NCBI RefSeq assembly: GCF_006337125.1
Contig: NZ_CP040887.1
Location: forward strand, 992,001 to 1,056,000
Origin: Serinicoccus chungangensis
Lineage (GTDB): Bacteria; Actinomycetota; Actinomycetes; Actinomycetales; Dermatophilaceae
Length of the DNA stretch: 64,000 bases
Direction: 5' to 3'
The notes beneath the pieces were generated by a model, which was not told the origin of the DNA, searched no databases, and worked only from the letters and a program-made list of their open reading frames with translations. Made by a program: the position numbers and the translations under genes. Below, piece after piece: positions 1 to 8,285 of the stretch. Each line of letters opens with the position of its first letter. Position 1 is the first letter of the stretch.

Positions 1-72
1 CTCCTCGGCGAGCTGCGCACGCGTGCGCGGACGACCATCCCTCAGGAGCTCGAAGACATCGCTGGTGCGCAC
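1..72 (-). CDS. ROK-family transcriptional regulator, N-terminal fragment (cut by window edge)
   Basis: The minus strand encodes VVRTSDVFELLRDGRPRTRA and continues QLAEE to the left edge. This is the winged-helix opening typical of ROK repressors (a V-F-x-L-L-R-D-G-R-P-R-T-R-A-x-L-A pattern). ROK repressors usually bind a sugar or sugar-phosphate and control a neighbouring uptake operon. The gene is divergent from the sugar ABC operon starting at 166, and a small inverted repeat lies between them, so it is probably the local repressor (inference). The start is uncertain: GTG at 72 or 75, with GTG at 93 further upstream, and none has a good ribosome binding site. Only about 24 codons are visible, so the family call rests on the helix-turn-helix alone. 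Confidence 0.6.
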   Translation of the reverse strand, partial: MRTSDVFELLRDGRPRTRAQLAEE

Positions 73-114
73 CACGGAAGTGAACCACGCCACTTCGACA
101 CGCTCAACCAACAA

Positions 115-138
115 CTTTTGCCGGACTCTCGACAAAAG
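115..138. promoter_or_regulatory. Inverted repeat between ROK gene and sugar operon (candidate operator)
   Basis: CTTTTG at 115-120 is repeated as CAAAAG at 133-138, with a 12-nt spacer. It is one of the few AT-rich patches here and sits in the divergent gap between the ROK regulator and the ABC operon. ROK operators are commonly inverted repeats with AT-rich arms; assignment to this ROK protein is inference from position. Confidence 0.45.
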
Positions 139-165
139 CCGAGGAGCCGTGCCATAGTCCTGAGC

Positions 166-1704
166 GTGACGTCCAACGACGCCGTCGCACCGACGGCCAG
201 CACCCCGACGCAGCCCGTCCTGCGGGCCACCGGGCTGACCAAGCGCTTCTTCGGCAACGCCGTCCTCGAGGACGTGACCCTCGAGCTGCACCCGGGTCAG
301 GTGCACGGCCTCGTGGGGGAGAACGGCGCCGGCAAGTCCACCCTCATGAAGGTCCTCGCCGGCGTGCACCAGCCCGACGAGGGCACCGTCGAGATCGGTG
401 GGCAGACCCAGCACTTCTCCCACCCGATCCAGGCCCAGCAGGCCGGCCTGTCGACCGTCTTCCAGGAGTTCAACCTCCTCCCGGACCGCACGGTCGCGGA
501 GAACATCTACCTCGGCCGCGAGCCGCGGCGCGGCCCGCTCGTCGACACCGCCGCGATGCGCCGCGACACCACCGAGCTCCTCGACGGCCTCGGCGTCACC
601 GGCCTCGACGCGGAGCGGACCGTGCGCTCCCTGTCGGTCGCCGAGCAGCAGATCGTCGAGATCGCCAAGGCCGTGAGCTACGACTCGCGCATCATCTCCA
701 TGGACGAGCCGACCGCCGCGCTCGCCGACCACGAGGTCGAGCTGCTCTACGCCATCATCCGCAGGCTCCTCGACCGCGACGTCGCCATCCTCTACGTCTC
801 CCACCGGCTCAAGGAGATCTTCGACCTCTGCGACACCATCACCGTCCTCAAGGACGGCCAGCAGGTCACCACCCAGCCGGCCGCCGAGCTCGACGAGGGC
901 GCGCTCGTCCGCCTCATGGTCGGCCGCGAGATGTCCGCGTTCTTCCCCGAGCCCACCCCCGGCACCGAGGTGGGGGAGGCCGTGCTCACCCTCTCGGGCT
1001 CCGGCAACGGGTATGTCGACGGCGTCGACCTCACGCTGCGCGCCGGCGAGATCGTCGGCCTGGCCGGGCTGCAGGGCTCGGGCCGCACCGAGCTCGTCGA
1101 GTCGGTCTTCGGCGTCACCCCGCTCACCCGCGGCACCCTGACCCTGGACGGCGAGACCACGACCATCGGCTCGCCCCGCCAGGCGATCCGCCGCGGCCTC
1201 GCCCTCATCACCGAGGACCGCAAGGCCAAGGGCCTCGCGCTCGGCCAGTCCGTCCTCGACAACGCCCTCGGGGTGGTCCGCTCCGTCTTCCCCGGTCGCA
1301 CGGGCGAGGCCCGCTCGAGCATGCCCGGGGTCCTGTCCTCGCTCGAGGTCGCCGCCCGCTCGCTGGACCAGGAGGTGCAGTTCCTCTCGGGCGGCAACCA
1401 GCAGAAGGTCGTCCTGGCCCGCTGGCTGTCGGTGAACCCCCGCGTCATGCTCATGGACGAGCCCACCCGCGGCATCGACGTCGGCGCCAAGCACGCGATC
1501 TACGAGCTCATGCGCGGCCTGGCCGCCGACGGCGTCGGCATCCTCATGGTCTCCAGCGAGCTGCCCGAGGTCATCGGGATGTCCGACCGCATCCTCGTCA
1601 TGCGCGACGGCCGCCTCGCCGGCGAGCTGCCCCGCGGCGCCACCGAGGAGGACGTCCTCGCCCTGGCGACCGGCGCCGACGAGCACGAGGAGGTCGTCGC
1701 GTGA
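166..1704 (+). CDS. Sugar ABC transporter ATP-binding protein (two ATPase domains, CUT2/RbsA-MglA type)
   Basis: This 512-aa protein has two fused ABC ATPase domains. It would energise import of a monosaccharide or small polyol at the cytoplasmic face of the membrane. The first domain has Walker A GENGAGKST and a signature-like LSVAEQQIVEIAKA. The second has the degenerate loop GLQGSGRTE and signature LSGGNQQK, the usual asymmetry of the ribose/galactose class. I chose GTG at 166: a longer reading frame could start at TTG 118, but that codon lies inside the candidate operator. No clear Shine-Dalgarno precedes 166; CATAGT sits 8-13 nt upstream, so the mRNA may be leaderless. The stop overlaps the permease start by 4 nt (GTGA). 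The substrate is not readable from the sequence. Confidence 0.9.
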   Translation: MTSNDAVAPTASTPTQPVLRATGLTKRFFGNAVLEDVTLELHPGQVHGLVGENGAGKSTLMKVLAGVHQPDEGTVEIGGQTQHFSHPIQAQQAGLSTVFQEFNLLPDRTVAENIYLGREPRRGPLVDTAAMRRDTTELLDGLGVTGLDAERTVRSLSVAEQQIVEIAKAVSYDSRIISMDEPTAALADHEVELLYAIIRRLLDRDVAILYVSHRLKEIFDLCDTITVLKDGQQVTTQPAAELDEGALVRLMVGREMSAFFPEPTPGTEVGEAVLTLSGSGNGYVDGVDLTLRAGEIVGLAGLQGSGRTELVESVFGVTPLTRGTLTLDGETTTIGSPRQAIRRGLALITEDRKAKGLALGQSVLDNALGVVRSVFPGRTGEARSSMPGVLSSLEVAARSLDQEVQFLSGGNQQKVVLARWLSVNPRVMLMDEPTRGIDVGAKHAIYELMRGLAADGVGILMVSSELPEVIGMSDRILVMRDGRLAGELPRGATEEDVLALATGADEHEEVVA

Positions 1705-2741
1705 ACGCCCTCGCCCGCCTCCGGCCCACCCGCCTCACCAGCACGGGCATCGTCTACCTCGTCCTCGTGCTGGTCCTCGTCCTGGGCGCGATCATCACCG
1801 CCGCCGCGGGCCGCAACTTCTTCAGCGCCGGCAACATCTCGGCCATCCTCACCGGCACGAGCATCCTCGGCTTCATCGCCATCGGCCAGACCCTCGTCAT
1901 CCTCGCCGGCAGCCTCGACCTCTCGGTGCCCTACGTCGCCAGCCTCGCCAGCCTCCTCGGCGGCGTCACGATGGCCGGCCAGACCGGCAACATCCCGCTG
2001 GCCGTCGTCACCGCCCTCGGCGTGGCCGCCCTCATCGGCCTGGTCAACGGCCTGGTCGTCGCCTACCTCCACGTCCACGGCTTCATCGCCACCCTGGGCA
2101 TGGGCCTCATCCTGGCCGGCTACCTCGGCACCAACTACAAGGGCTCGGCCGGCTCGGCCCCCCGCGACTTCCGCCTCATCGGTGCCCTCAACATCGGCCC
2201 GGTGCCGCTCTCGACGATCATCATGCTCGGCTGCGCCGTGCTGGTGATCCTCCTGCTGCGCCGCACCCGCATCGGCCACCACCTGTATGCCGTCGGCGGC
2301 AGCAAGGACGTCGCCCGCCTCTCCGGGGTCCGCACCCAGCCGCCCGTCGTGCTCGCGCACGTCCTGTGCTCGGTGCTCGCCGGGATGGCCGGGCTGCTCC
2401 TGCTGGCCCGCCTCTCGGTCGGCAGCCCCACCATCGGCACCCAGGGCGGCTACGACCTCATGTCCATCGCCGCCGTCGTCCTCGGCGGCACCGTCCTGGC
2501 CGGCGGCAAGGGCAACATCCTCGGCACCCTCGGCGGCGTCGCGATCTTCGCCGTCATGGACAACGTCATGGGCGTCATGCAGCTCAACGCCTTCCTCCAG
2601 GACGTCGTCCGCGGTCTGGTCATCGTCGTCGCCGTCGCGGTCTACGCCCGCCGCAACGCCGACCTCCGCCCGGCCCGCTTCGAGCGCTCGCGCGCGGCAC
2701 GGCATACCTCCGCCCCCACCACCGCAGGAGGTGCGGCATGA
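1701..2741 (+). CDS. Sugar ABC transporter permease 1 (CUT2 family)
   Basis: This 346-aa integral membrane protein belongs to the RbsC/BPD_transp_2 type. It has multiple hydrophobic segments beginning with the helix near residues 14-36, and conserved stretches such as GQTLVILAGSLDLSV and GGTVLAGGKGNILGTLGG that are characteristic of ribose/xylose-class permeases. It starts at GTG 1701, overlapping the ATPase stop, with GAGGAGG just upstream. It ends in ATGA, shared with the start of a second permease at 2738. Two different permeases suggest a heterodimeric channel. The C-terminal 25 residues are basic and cytoplasmic. Confidence 0.9.
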   Translation: MNALARLRPTRLTSTGIVYLVLVLVLVLGAIITAAAGRNFFSAGNISAILTGTSILGFIAIGQTLVILAGSLDLSVPYVASLASLLGGVTMAGQTGNIPLAVVTALGVAALIGLVNGLVVAYLHVHGFIATLGMGLILAGYLGTNYKGSAGSAPRDFRLIGALNIGPVPLSTIIMLGCAVLVILLLRRTRIGHHLYAVGGSKDVARLSGVRTQPPVVLAHVLCSVLAGMAGLLLLARLSVGSPTIGTQGGYDLMSIAAVVLGGTVLAGGKGNILGTLGGVAIFAVMDNVMGVMQLNAFLQDVVRGLVIVVAVAVYARRNADLRPARFERSRAARHTSAPTTAGGAA

Positions 2742-3850
2742 GCACCGCCGAGGCCACCACGACCCGCGGCGCGACCCTGCCGATGAGCGAGGGCGGCACC
2801 GCCGGACAGATCGGGCGCGCCCTGCGCACCCCCGGGGGGGCGGTCTTCGTCCTCGTCGCCGTCCTGCTCGTCTGCGTCATCGCCGCGAACCCCAACTTCG
2901 GCGAGCCCGGCTCGCTCATCCGCTTCATCGGCCGCACGGCGCCGATCGCCATCGCCGCGATGGGGCAGTACTTCGTCATCGTCTCCGGCGAGTTCGACCT
3001 GTCCATGGGCTCGGTCGTGACGATGCAGGTGGTCCTCGCCGGCAACTTCATCGGCCAGGACGAGAGCCGGGTGCTCCCGGTCATGGTCCTCATGGTCGTC
3101 CTCGGCACGCTCGTCGGGGTGGTCAACGGGCTCGCGACGACCCTGCTCAAGGTCCCCAGCTTCATCGTCACCCTCGGCACGATGCTCGCGCTCTCCGGCC
3201 TGGTGCTCTACCTCACCGGCGGCGCGGCCACCGGCAACCCGATCGACTCGTTCCGGCAGATCGGCCGCGGCGGCATCGAGGGTGTCCCGGTCCTCGAGGT
3301 CATCCCCTACCCGGCGATCATCCTGCTGGTCCTCGCGGTCGCCGCGGTCTGGCTCATGCGCCGCCCCTTCGGCCGCACCCTGGTCGCCGTCGGCGACAAC
3401 CCGCAGGCCGTGCACCTGTCCGGCTCGGCGACCTGGTGGCTCAAGACCCGCGCGTTCATCCTGTCCTCGCTGGCCGCCACCGTCGCCGGCATCATCCTCG
3501 TCGGGTATGCCGGGGTGCACCCCTCCGTCGGCCAGGGCTACGAGTTCACCGCGATCACCGCGGTGGTCGTCGGCGGCGTCGTGCTCGGCGGCGGGCGCGG
3601 CTGGGTCCTCTCGGCCGCCGCCGGCGCCTTCGCGCTCGAGCTGCTCTTCACCCTGCTCAACTTCGTCGGTGTCGCCTCCACCTGGAGGGACACCGTGCAG
3701 GGCGTCATCATCATCGTCGCCGTCGCGATCGGGGCCCGCGCCTGGCAGGGCGGCCGCCGACGACGCAGCGCCGAACCCACCACCCCGGGTGCCGAGCAAC
3801 GGCATACCGAGTCCGCAACCACCACCCCGCCCGACCCGGGCACCACCTAA
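2738..3850 (+). CDS. Sugar ABC transporter permease 2 (CUT2 family)
   Basis: This is the second RbsC-type permease, 370 aa from ATG 2738, preceded by CAGGAGGTG and overlapping the first permease stop by 4 nt. It shares the family patterns with its partner: GQYFVIVSGEFDLSMGS in the first half and VVVGGVVLGGGRGWVLSA near residues 280-300. It has about eight to ten hydrophobic helices and a short polar C-terminal tail. Together with the upstream permease and the double ATPase it should form the membrane part of one importer. A longer reading frame exists upstream, but it only shadows permease 1. Confidence 0.9.
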   Translation: MSTAEATTTRGATLPMSEGGTAGQIGRALRTPGGAVFVLVAVLLVCVIAANPNFGEPGSLIRFIGRTAPIAIAAMGQYFVIVSGEFDLSMGSVVTMQVVLAGNFIGQDESRVLPVMVLMVVLGTLVGVVNGLATTLLKVPSFIVTLGTMLALSGLVLYLTGGAATGNPIDSFRQIGRGGIEGVPVLEVIPYPAIILLVLAVAAVWLMRRPFGRTLVAVGDNPQAVHLSGSATWWLKTRAFILSSLAATVAGIILVGYAGVHPSVGQGYEFTAITAVVVGGVVLGGGRGWVLSAAAGAFALELLFTLLNFVGVASTWRDTVQGVIIIVAVAIGARAWQGGRRRRSAEPTTPGAEQRHTESATTTPPDPGTT

Positions 3851-3862
3851 AGGGAGAGATCA

Positions 3863-5116
3863 ATGCGCAGGACGACGATCGGCCGCAGCGTCGCGGCCCT
3901 GAGCGCGCTGGCGATGCTGGCGGCATGCTCCACCGACGAGTCCCTCGACGAGCCGGCCACCGAGAGCGCCGAGGAGGGCGCGGAGGAAGGTTCCGAGGGC
4001 TCCGAGGACGGAGGCGAGGAGGCCGAGGGCGACAGCGACGAGTGGTTCGACCAGGCCGACTACGACGAGCAGTTCGAGCAGCGCTCGGCCACCTTCGAGG
4101 GCGACGCCGAGCAGCCGTGGCTGCAGTACATCGACGGCGACATGACCGACACCTCCGAGTTCGCCTCCGACGGTGCCAAGAAGGTCTGCTTCTCCAACGC
4201 CAGCATCGACAACCCGTGGCGGCAGACCGGCTGGATCACCATGAACCAGCAGCTCCAGGTGCTCCAGGACGACGGCGTCATCTCCGAGATGGAGACCCGT
4301 GACGCGCAGGCCGACGACAACACCCAGATCGCCGACATCGACTACTTCATCAGCGAGGGCAACTGCGACGCCTTCGTCATCTCGCCCAACTCCACCGCCG
4401 CGCTCACGCCGGCCGTCGAGCGGGCCTGCGACACGGGCCTGCCGGTCGTCGTCTTCGACCGCGGGGTGGAGACCGACTGCCCCACCACCTTCATCCACCC
4501 CATCGGCGGGTATGCCTGGGGCATCGACACCGCCGAGTTCCTCTCCGAGAACCTCGAGGAGGGCGACAAGGTCGTCGCGCTGCGCATCCTGCCCGGCGTC
4601 GACGTGCTGGAGCACCGCTGGGCGGCGGCCGAGCAGATCTTCGAGGAGAACGGCATCGAGGCGGTGGACTACTTCACCGGCGCCGACCCGGCCGAGATCA
4701 AGAACATCCTCGCCGACGAGCTGGCCACCGGCGAGGTGCAGGGCGTCTGGATGGACGCCGGTGACGGCGCCGTCGCCGCCATCGAGGCCTTCGAGGACGC
4801 CGGCCAGGACTACCCGGTCATGACCGGCGAGGACGAGATGAGCTTCCTGCGCAAGTGGGAGGACACCGGCCTCACCGGCCTGGCGCCCGTCTACTCCAAC
4901 TTCCAGTGGCGCACCCCGCTGCTCGCGGTGGAGCAGATCTTCGCCGGCGAGGAGGTGCCCACCGAGTGGGTGCTCCCGCAGGTGCCGATCACCGAGGACG
5001 AGCGCGCCGACTTCCTCGAGGCCAACGACGGCATGCCCGACGGGCACTACGCCAAGTTCGGCGGCGAGGACCTGCCCGGCTACCCGGACGTCTGGCAGGA
5101 GCGGGTCATCCCGTGA
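3863..5116 (+). CDS. Sugar-binding lipoprotein of the ABC transporter
   Basis: This is a 417-aa periplasmic-binding-protein-like lipoprotein. The first 22 residues form a lipoprotein signal with lipobox LAAC (Cys22), so the mature protein should be anchored outside the membrane. A very acidic linker (about residues 30-60, mostly Glu, Asp, Ser and Gly) precedes a type 1 sugar-binding fold with ADDNTQIADIDYFISEG-like and DAFVISPNSTAALTP-like segments. AGGGAGAG stands about 7 nt before ATG 3863. It follows the permeases by 12 nt and its stop overlaps the next start by one base, so it is in the same operon. The ligand is unknown. Confidence 0.88.
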   Translation: MRRTTIGRSVAALSALAMLAACSTDESLDEPATESAEEGAEEGSEGSEDGGEEAEGDSDEWFDQADYDEQFEQRSATFEGDAEQPWLQYIDGDMTDTSEFASDGAKKVCFSNASIDNPWRQTGWITMNQQLQVLQDDGVISEMETRDAQADDNTQIADIDYFISEGNCDAFVISPNSTAALTPAVERACDTGLPVVVFDRGVETDCPTTFIHPIGGYAWGIDTAEFLSENLEEGDKVVALRILPGVDVLEHRWAAAEQIFEENGIEAVDYFTGADPAEIKNILADELATGEVQGVWMDAGDGAVAAIEAFEDAGQDYPVMTGEDEMSFLRKWEDTGLTGLAPVYSNFQWRTPLLAVEQIFAGEEVPTEWVLPQVPITEDERADFLEANDGMPDGHYAKFGGEDLPGYPDVWQERVIP

Positions 5117-5988
5117 TGATCGGCGTCAACACCTGGGTCTGGGCGTCGCCGCTGCGCGACGCCCAGGCCCGGGGCCTGCTCGGCCACGTCGCCGACCTCG
5201 GCTTCGACGCGGTCGAGCTGCCGCTGGAGCAGCCCGGCGACCTCACCGTCGCCGCCACCCGGGCCGTGCTCGCCGACACCGGGCTCACCCCGTGCGTCGT
5301 GGGGGCGATGGCTCCCGGGCGCGACCTCGTGGACGCCGACGCCGCCACGGTCCGGTCCACCCAGGACTACCTCAAGGCGTGCGTCGACCTCGCCGAGGGC
5401 ATCGGCGCGGCCGCCGTGTGCGGGCCGTTCTACGCCGCGACCGGCAGGGTATGGCGCATGTCGCCGCAGCAGCGCCAGGACGCCTGCGCGCAGTGGCGGG
5501 ACAACCTCGCCCCCGTGGTCGAGCACGCCGCCTCCGCGGGCGTCCGGATCGGCGTCGAGCCGCTCAACCGCTACGAGACCTCGCTGGTCAACACGGTCGA
5601 CCAGGCGCTCGAGGGCCTCGGCGAGCTGCTGCACGGCCCGCTCGGGGCGCACGTCGGGCTGGCGCTCGACACCTACCACCTCAACATCGAGGAGCGGGAC
5701 TCCGCCGCGGCGGTCCGGCGCGCCGGCGACCACCTCGTGCACGTGCAGGTCTGCGGCAACGACCGCGGCGCCCCCGGGGGCGACCAGACCGACTGGCCGG
5801 CGATCCTCGACGCGCTCACCGACGTGGGCTACGCCGGGCCGCTGGTCATCGAGTCCTTCACCGCCGACAACGACACCATCGCCACCGCCGCCTCGATCTG
5901 GCGGCCGCTGGCGCCGACCCAGGACGACCTGGCCGCCGACGGCCTCGCCTTCCTCCGCCGCCTCACCCAGGGGGAGTCCCATGCCTGA
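5116..5988 (+). CDS. Sugar epimerase, D-psicose/tagatose 3-epimerase-like TIM barrel
   Basis: This 290-aa protein of the AP-endonuclease-2-like TIM-barrel superfamily (sugar phosphate isomerase/epimerase) has four residues at the spacing of the metal site of D-psicose/D-tagatose 3-epimerases: Glu148 in VEPLNRYET, Asp185 in ALDTYHLN, His209 in HVQVCGND, and Glu246 in VIESF. Such enzymes epimerise ketoses at C3 using a divalent metal; related proteins have other activities, including chemistry on keto-glycosides. ATG 5116 overlaps the lipoprotein stop by one base. It lies between transporter and dehydrogenase genes, so it should act on the imported sugar or its oxidised product. Confidence 0.78.
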   Translation: MIGVNTWVWASPLRDAQARGLLGHVADLGFDAVELPLEQPGDLTVAATRAVLADTGLTPCVVGAMAPGRDLVDADAATVRSTQDYLKACVDLAEGIGAAAVCGPFYAATGRVWRMSPQQRQDACAQWRDNLAPVVEHAASAGVRIGVEPLNRYETSLVNTVDQALEGLGELLHGPLGAHVGLALDTYHLNIEERDSAAAVRRAGDHLVHVQVCGNDRGAPGGDQTDWPAILDALTDVGYAGPLVIESFTADNDTIATAASIWRPLAPTQDDLAADGLAFLRRLTQGESHA

Positions 5989-7204
5989 CCGCAGCAGCAC
6001 CGGCGCCACCACGGCGACCGTCGACCGGGCGGCCTCCCCGCAGCCCTCCGCCGCCCCGGCGCCCCGTGCCGCCGCGCCCGACCCCGCCGCGACCCTCGGC
6101 GTGGCCGTCGTCGGCTACTCCTTCATGGGGCAGGCCCACTCCAACGCCTGGCGCAACGTCAACGCCTTCTACGACGACCTCCCGCAGGTCCGCATGCAGA
6201 CCCTCGTCGGGCGGGACGCGGCCCGGGTGGGCGCGGCCGCCGAGCAGCTCGGCTGGGCCGACGCCGCCACCGACTGGCGGGAGGTCCTGGAGCGCGACGA
6301 CGTCGACGTCGTGGACGTGTGCACCCCCGGCCACCTGCACGCCGAGGTGGCGCTCGCCGCGCTCGCCGCCGGCAAGCACGTGCTCGTCGAGAAGCCGCTG
6401 GCCAACACGGTGGCCGACTGCGACCGGCTCGTCGAGGCGGCCGGGGCGCCCGGCGCCGGCCGGTCGATGCTGGGCCACAACTACCGCCGGGTGCCCGCCC
6501 TGGCGCTCGCCCGCGACCTCGTCGAGCAGGGCCGGGTCGGGACGGTGCGCCAGGTGCGGCTGTCCTACCTCCAGGACTGGCTGGCCGACGACCAGGCCCC
6601 CATGAGCTGGCGGCTGCGCAAGGACACCGCCGGGTCCGGGGTGCTCGGCGACCTCGGCTCCCACGCCGTGGACCAGCTGCGCTTCCTCCTCGGCGAGGAG
6701 GTCACCCGCGTCACCGGCCACCTGCGGACCTTCGTCACCGAGCGACCGTCCGCCGACGGCGACCACCGCGAGGAGGTGGACGTCGACGACGCGGCCTGGG
6801 CCACGCTGCATACCTCGTCGGGGGCGGTCGCCAGCCTCGAGGTGAGCCGCATGGCCACCGGCCGCAAGAACGCGCTGCAGATCGAGGTCTACGGCTCGGC
6901 CGGGTCGCTGCGCTTCGACCTCGAGCGGCTCAACGAGCTGGTGGTGACCGGCGCCGGCGGGGGAGCGGAGACGGTGCTCGTCACCGAGCCCGAGCACCCC
7001 TACGTCGGCGCCTGGTGGCCGGCCGGGCACGTGCTCGGCTGGGACAGCACCTTCACCAGCCAGGCCGCGGACTTCCTGCGCGCCATCGCCACCGGCGAGC
7101 AGATCCACCCCAGCTTCGCCGACGGCCTCGCGGTCCAGCGGGTGCTGGAGGCCATCGAGACGAGCAGCGGGCGCGGCGGCACACCCGTCGACCTCCCCGC
7201 CTGA
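5981..7204 (+). CDS. Gfo/Idh/MocA family NAD(P)-dependent sugar dehydrogenase
   Basis: This 407-aa oxidoreductase has an unusually long Ala/Pro-rich N-terminal lead (about 35 residues) before the Rossmann motif VAVVGYSFMGQAHS. The family hallmark EKPLANT contains the conserved Lys-Pro pair, followed by the C-terminal alpha/beta dimer domain. Family members oxidise or reduce a sugar, inositol or sugar derivative with NAD(P). ATG 5981 overlaps the upstream epimerase by 8 nt and has GGGGGAG upstream. With two TIM-barrel partners it forms a compact catabolic module. The substrate is unknown; inositol-like compounds, rare sugars or a glycoside are possible. Confidence 0.85.
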   Translation: MPDRSSTGATTATVDRAASPQPSAAPAPRAAAPDPAATLGVAVVGYSFMGQAHSNAWRNVNAFYDDLPQVRMQTLVGRDAARVGAAAEQLGWADAATDWREVLERDDVDVVDVCTPGHLHAEVALAALAAGKHVLVEKPLANTVADCDRLVEAAGAPGAGRSMLGHNYRRVPALALARDLVEQGRVGTVRQVRLSYLQDWLADDQAPMSWRLRKDTAGSGVLGDLGSHAVDQLRFLLGEEVTRVTGHLRTFVTERPSADGDHREEVDVDDAAWATLHTSSGAVASLEVSRMATGRKNALQIEVYGSAGSLRFDLERLNELVVTGAGGGAETVLVTEPEHPYVGAWWPAGHVLGWDSTFTSQAADFLRAIATGEQIHPSFADGLAVQRVLEAIETSSGRGGTPVDLPA

Positions 7205-7235
7205 CACGCTGAGCACGCGAGCGAAGGAGACGCAC

Positions 7236-8237
7236 ATGGCACGCAGGTTCACCCTCTTCACCGGCCAGTGGGCCGACCTCACCCTCGAGGAGGTTGCCGG
7301 GCTGGCGGCCGGCTGGGGCTACGACGGCCTCGAGATCGCCGTGTCCGGGGAGCACCTGGACGCCTGGCGCTGGGACGACGAGGAGTACGTCGAGGGGCGG
7401 CTGGAGATCCTGCGCCGCCACGGCCTCGGCGTCTGGGCGATCTCCAACCACCTCAAGGGTCAGGCCGTCTGCGACGACCCCATCGACGAGCGGCACCGCT
7501 CCATCGTCGGGGCCAAGGTGTGGGGCGACGGCGACCCCGAGGGCGTGCGGCAGCGCGCGGCCGAGGAGCTGCAGCACACCGCCCGGCTGGCGCAGCGCAT
7601 GGGCGTGGACACCGTCGTCGGCTTCACCGGCTCCTCGATCTGGCCGTACGTCGCGATGTTCCCGCCGGTGCCGGCCGACCGGATCCAGGCGGGCTACCAG
7701 GACTTCGCCGACCGGTGGAACCCCATCCTCGACGTCTTCGACGAGTGCGGCGTCCGCTTCGCCCACGAGGTGCACCCCAGCGAGATCGCCTACGACTACT
7801 GGACGACCGTGCGCACCCTGGAGGCGATCGGCCACCGTGAGGCCTTCGGGCTCAACTGGGACCCGAGCCACATGATGTGGCAGGACATCGACCCGGTCGC
7901 CTTCATCACCGACTTCGCCGACCGCATCTACCACGTGGACTGCAAGGACACCCGGATGCGGGTCGGCGGCGGACGCAACGGGCGGATGGGCTCGCACCTG
8001 CCGTGGGGCGACCAGCGCCGCGGCTGGGACTTCGTCTCCGCCGGGCGCGGTGACGTGCCGTGGGAGGACTGCTTCCGGGCGCTCGCCGGGGCGGGCTACG
8101 AGGGGCCGATCTCGGTGGAGTGGGAGGACGCCGGGATGGACCGCCTGCACGGCGCCAAGGAGGCGCTGGACTACCTGCGCGCCCTCGACTTCCCGCCCTC
8201 GACCGCCTCCTTCGACGCCGCCTTCGACCAGGGGTAG
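7236..8237 (+). CDS. Sugar phosphate isomerase/epimerase family TIM-barrel protein
   Basis: This 333-aa TIM-barrel protein is only distantly related to the one at 5116. Visible acidic and His residues likely to bind metal occur in the patterns FAHEVHPSEIAYD, LNWDPSHMMWQ, YHVDCKDT and ISVEWEDAGMD. Proteins of this sub-type usually sit next to Gfo/Idh/MocA dehydrogenases, where some act on 3-keto-sugar or keto-glycoside intermediates. GAAGGAGA lies 8 nt before ATG 7236 and the gap from the dehydrogenase is 31 nt, so it is probably the last gene of the operon. The exact reaction cannot be read from the sequence. Confidence 0.8.
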   Translation: MARRFTLFTGQWADLTLEEVAGLAAGWGYDGLEIAVSGEHLDAWRWDDEEYVEGRLEILRRHGLGVWAISNHLKGQAVCDDPIDERHRSIVGAKVWGDGDPEGVRQRAAEELQHTARLAQRMGVDTVVGFTGSSIWPYVAMFPPVPADRIQAGYQDFADRWNPILDVFDECGVRFAHEVHPSEIAYDYWTTVRTLEAIGHREAFGLNWDPSHMMWQDIDPVAFITDFADRIYHVDCKDTRMRVGGGRNGRMGSHLPWGDQRRGWDFVSAGRGDVPWEDCFRALAGAGYEGPISVEWEDAGMDRLHGAKEALDYLRALDFPPSTASFDAAFDQG

Positions 8238-8282
8238 CGCGGGGGAGGGGCCGGGCCGCCCGTGGCTCCGTCCGCCCGCGCT
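8236..8282. terminator. Weak candidate bidirectional terminator between convergent genes
   Basis: AGCGCGGG at 8236-8243 can pair with CCCGCGCT at 8275-8282, enclosing a 31-nt GC-rich loop that itself can fold. It lies in the 48-bp gap between the end of the sugar operon and the end of the APC permease. There is no T-tract. The long loop makes this uncertain. Confidence 0.3.
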
Positions 8283-8285
8283 CCC

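Noticed and set aside
118..165. TTG at 118 as start of the ABC ATPase
   Set aside because: It lies in the CTTTTG/CAAAAG inverted repeat and would add 16 non-conserved residues; GTG 166 fits the family better.
5080..6012. Minus-strand open frame opposite the 3-epimerase-like gene
   Set aside because: It is an antisense shadow of a gene with an intact metal-binding site.
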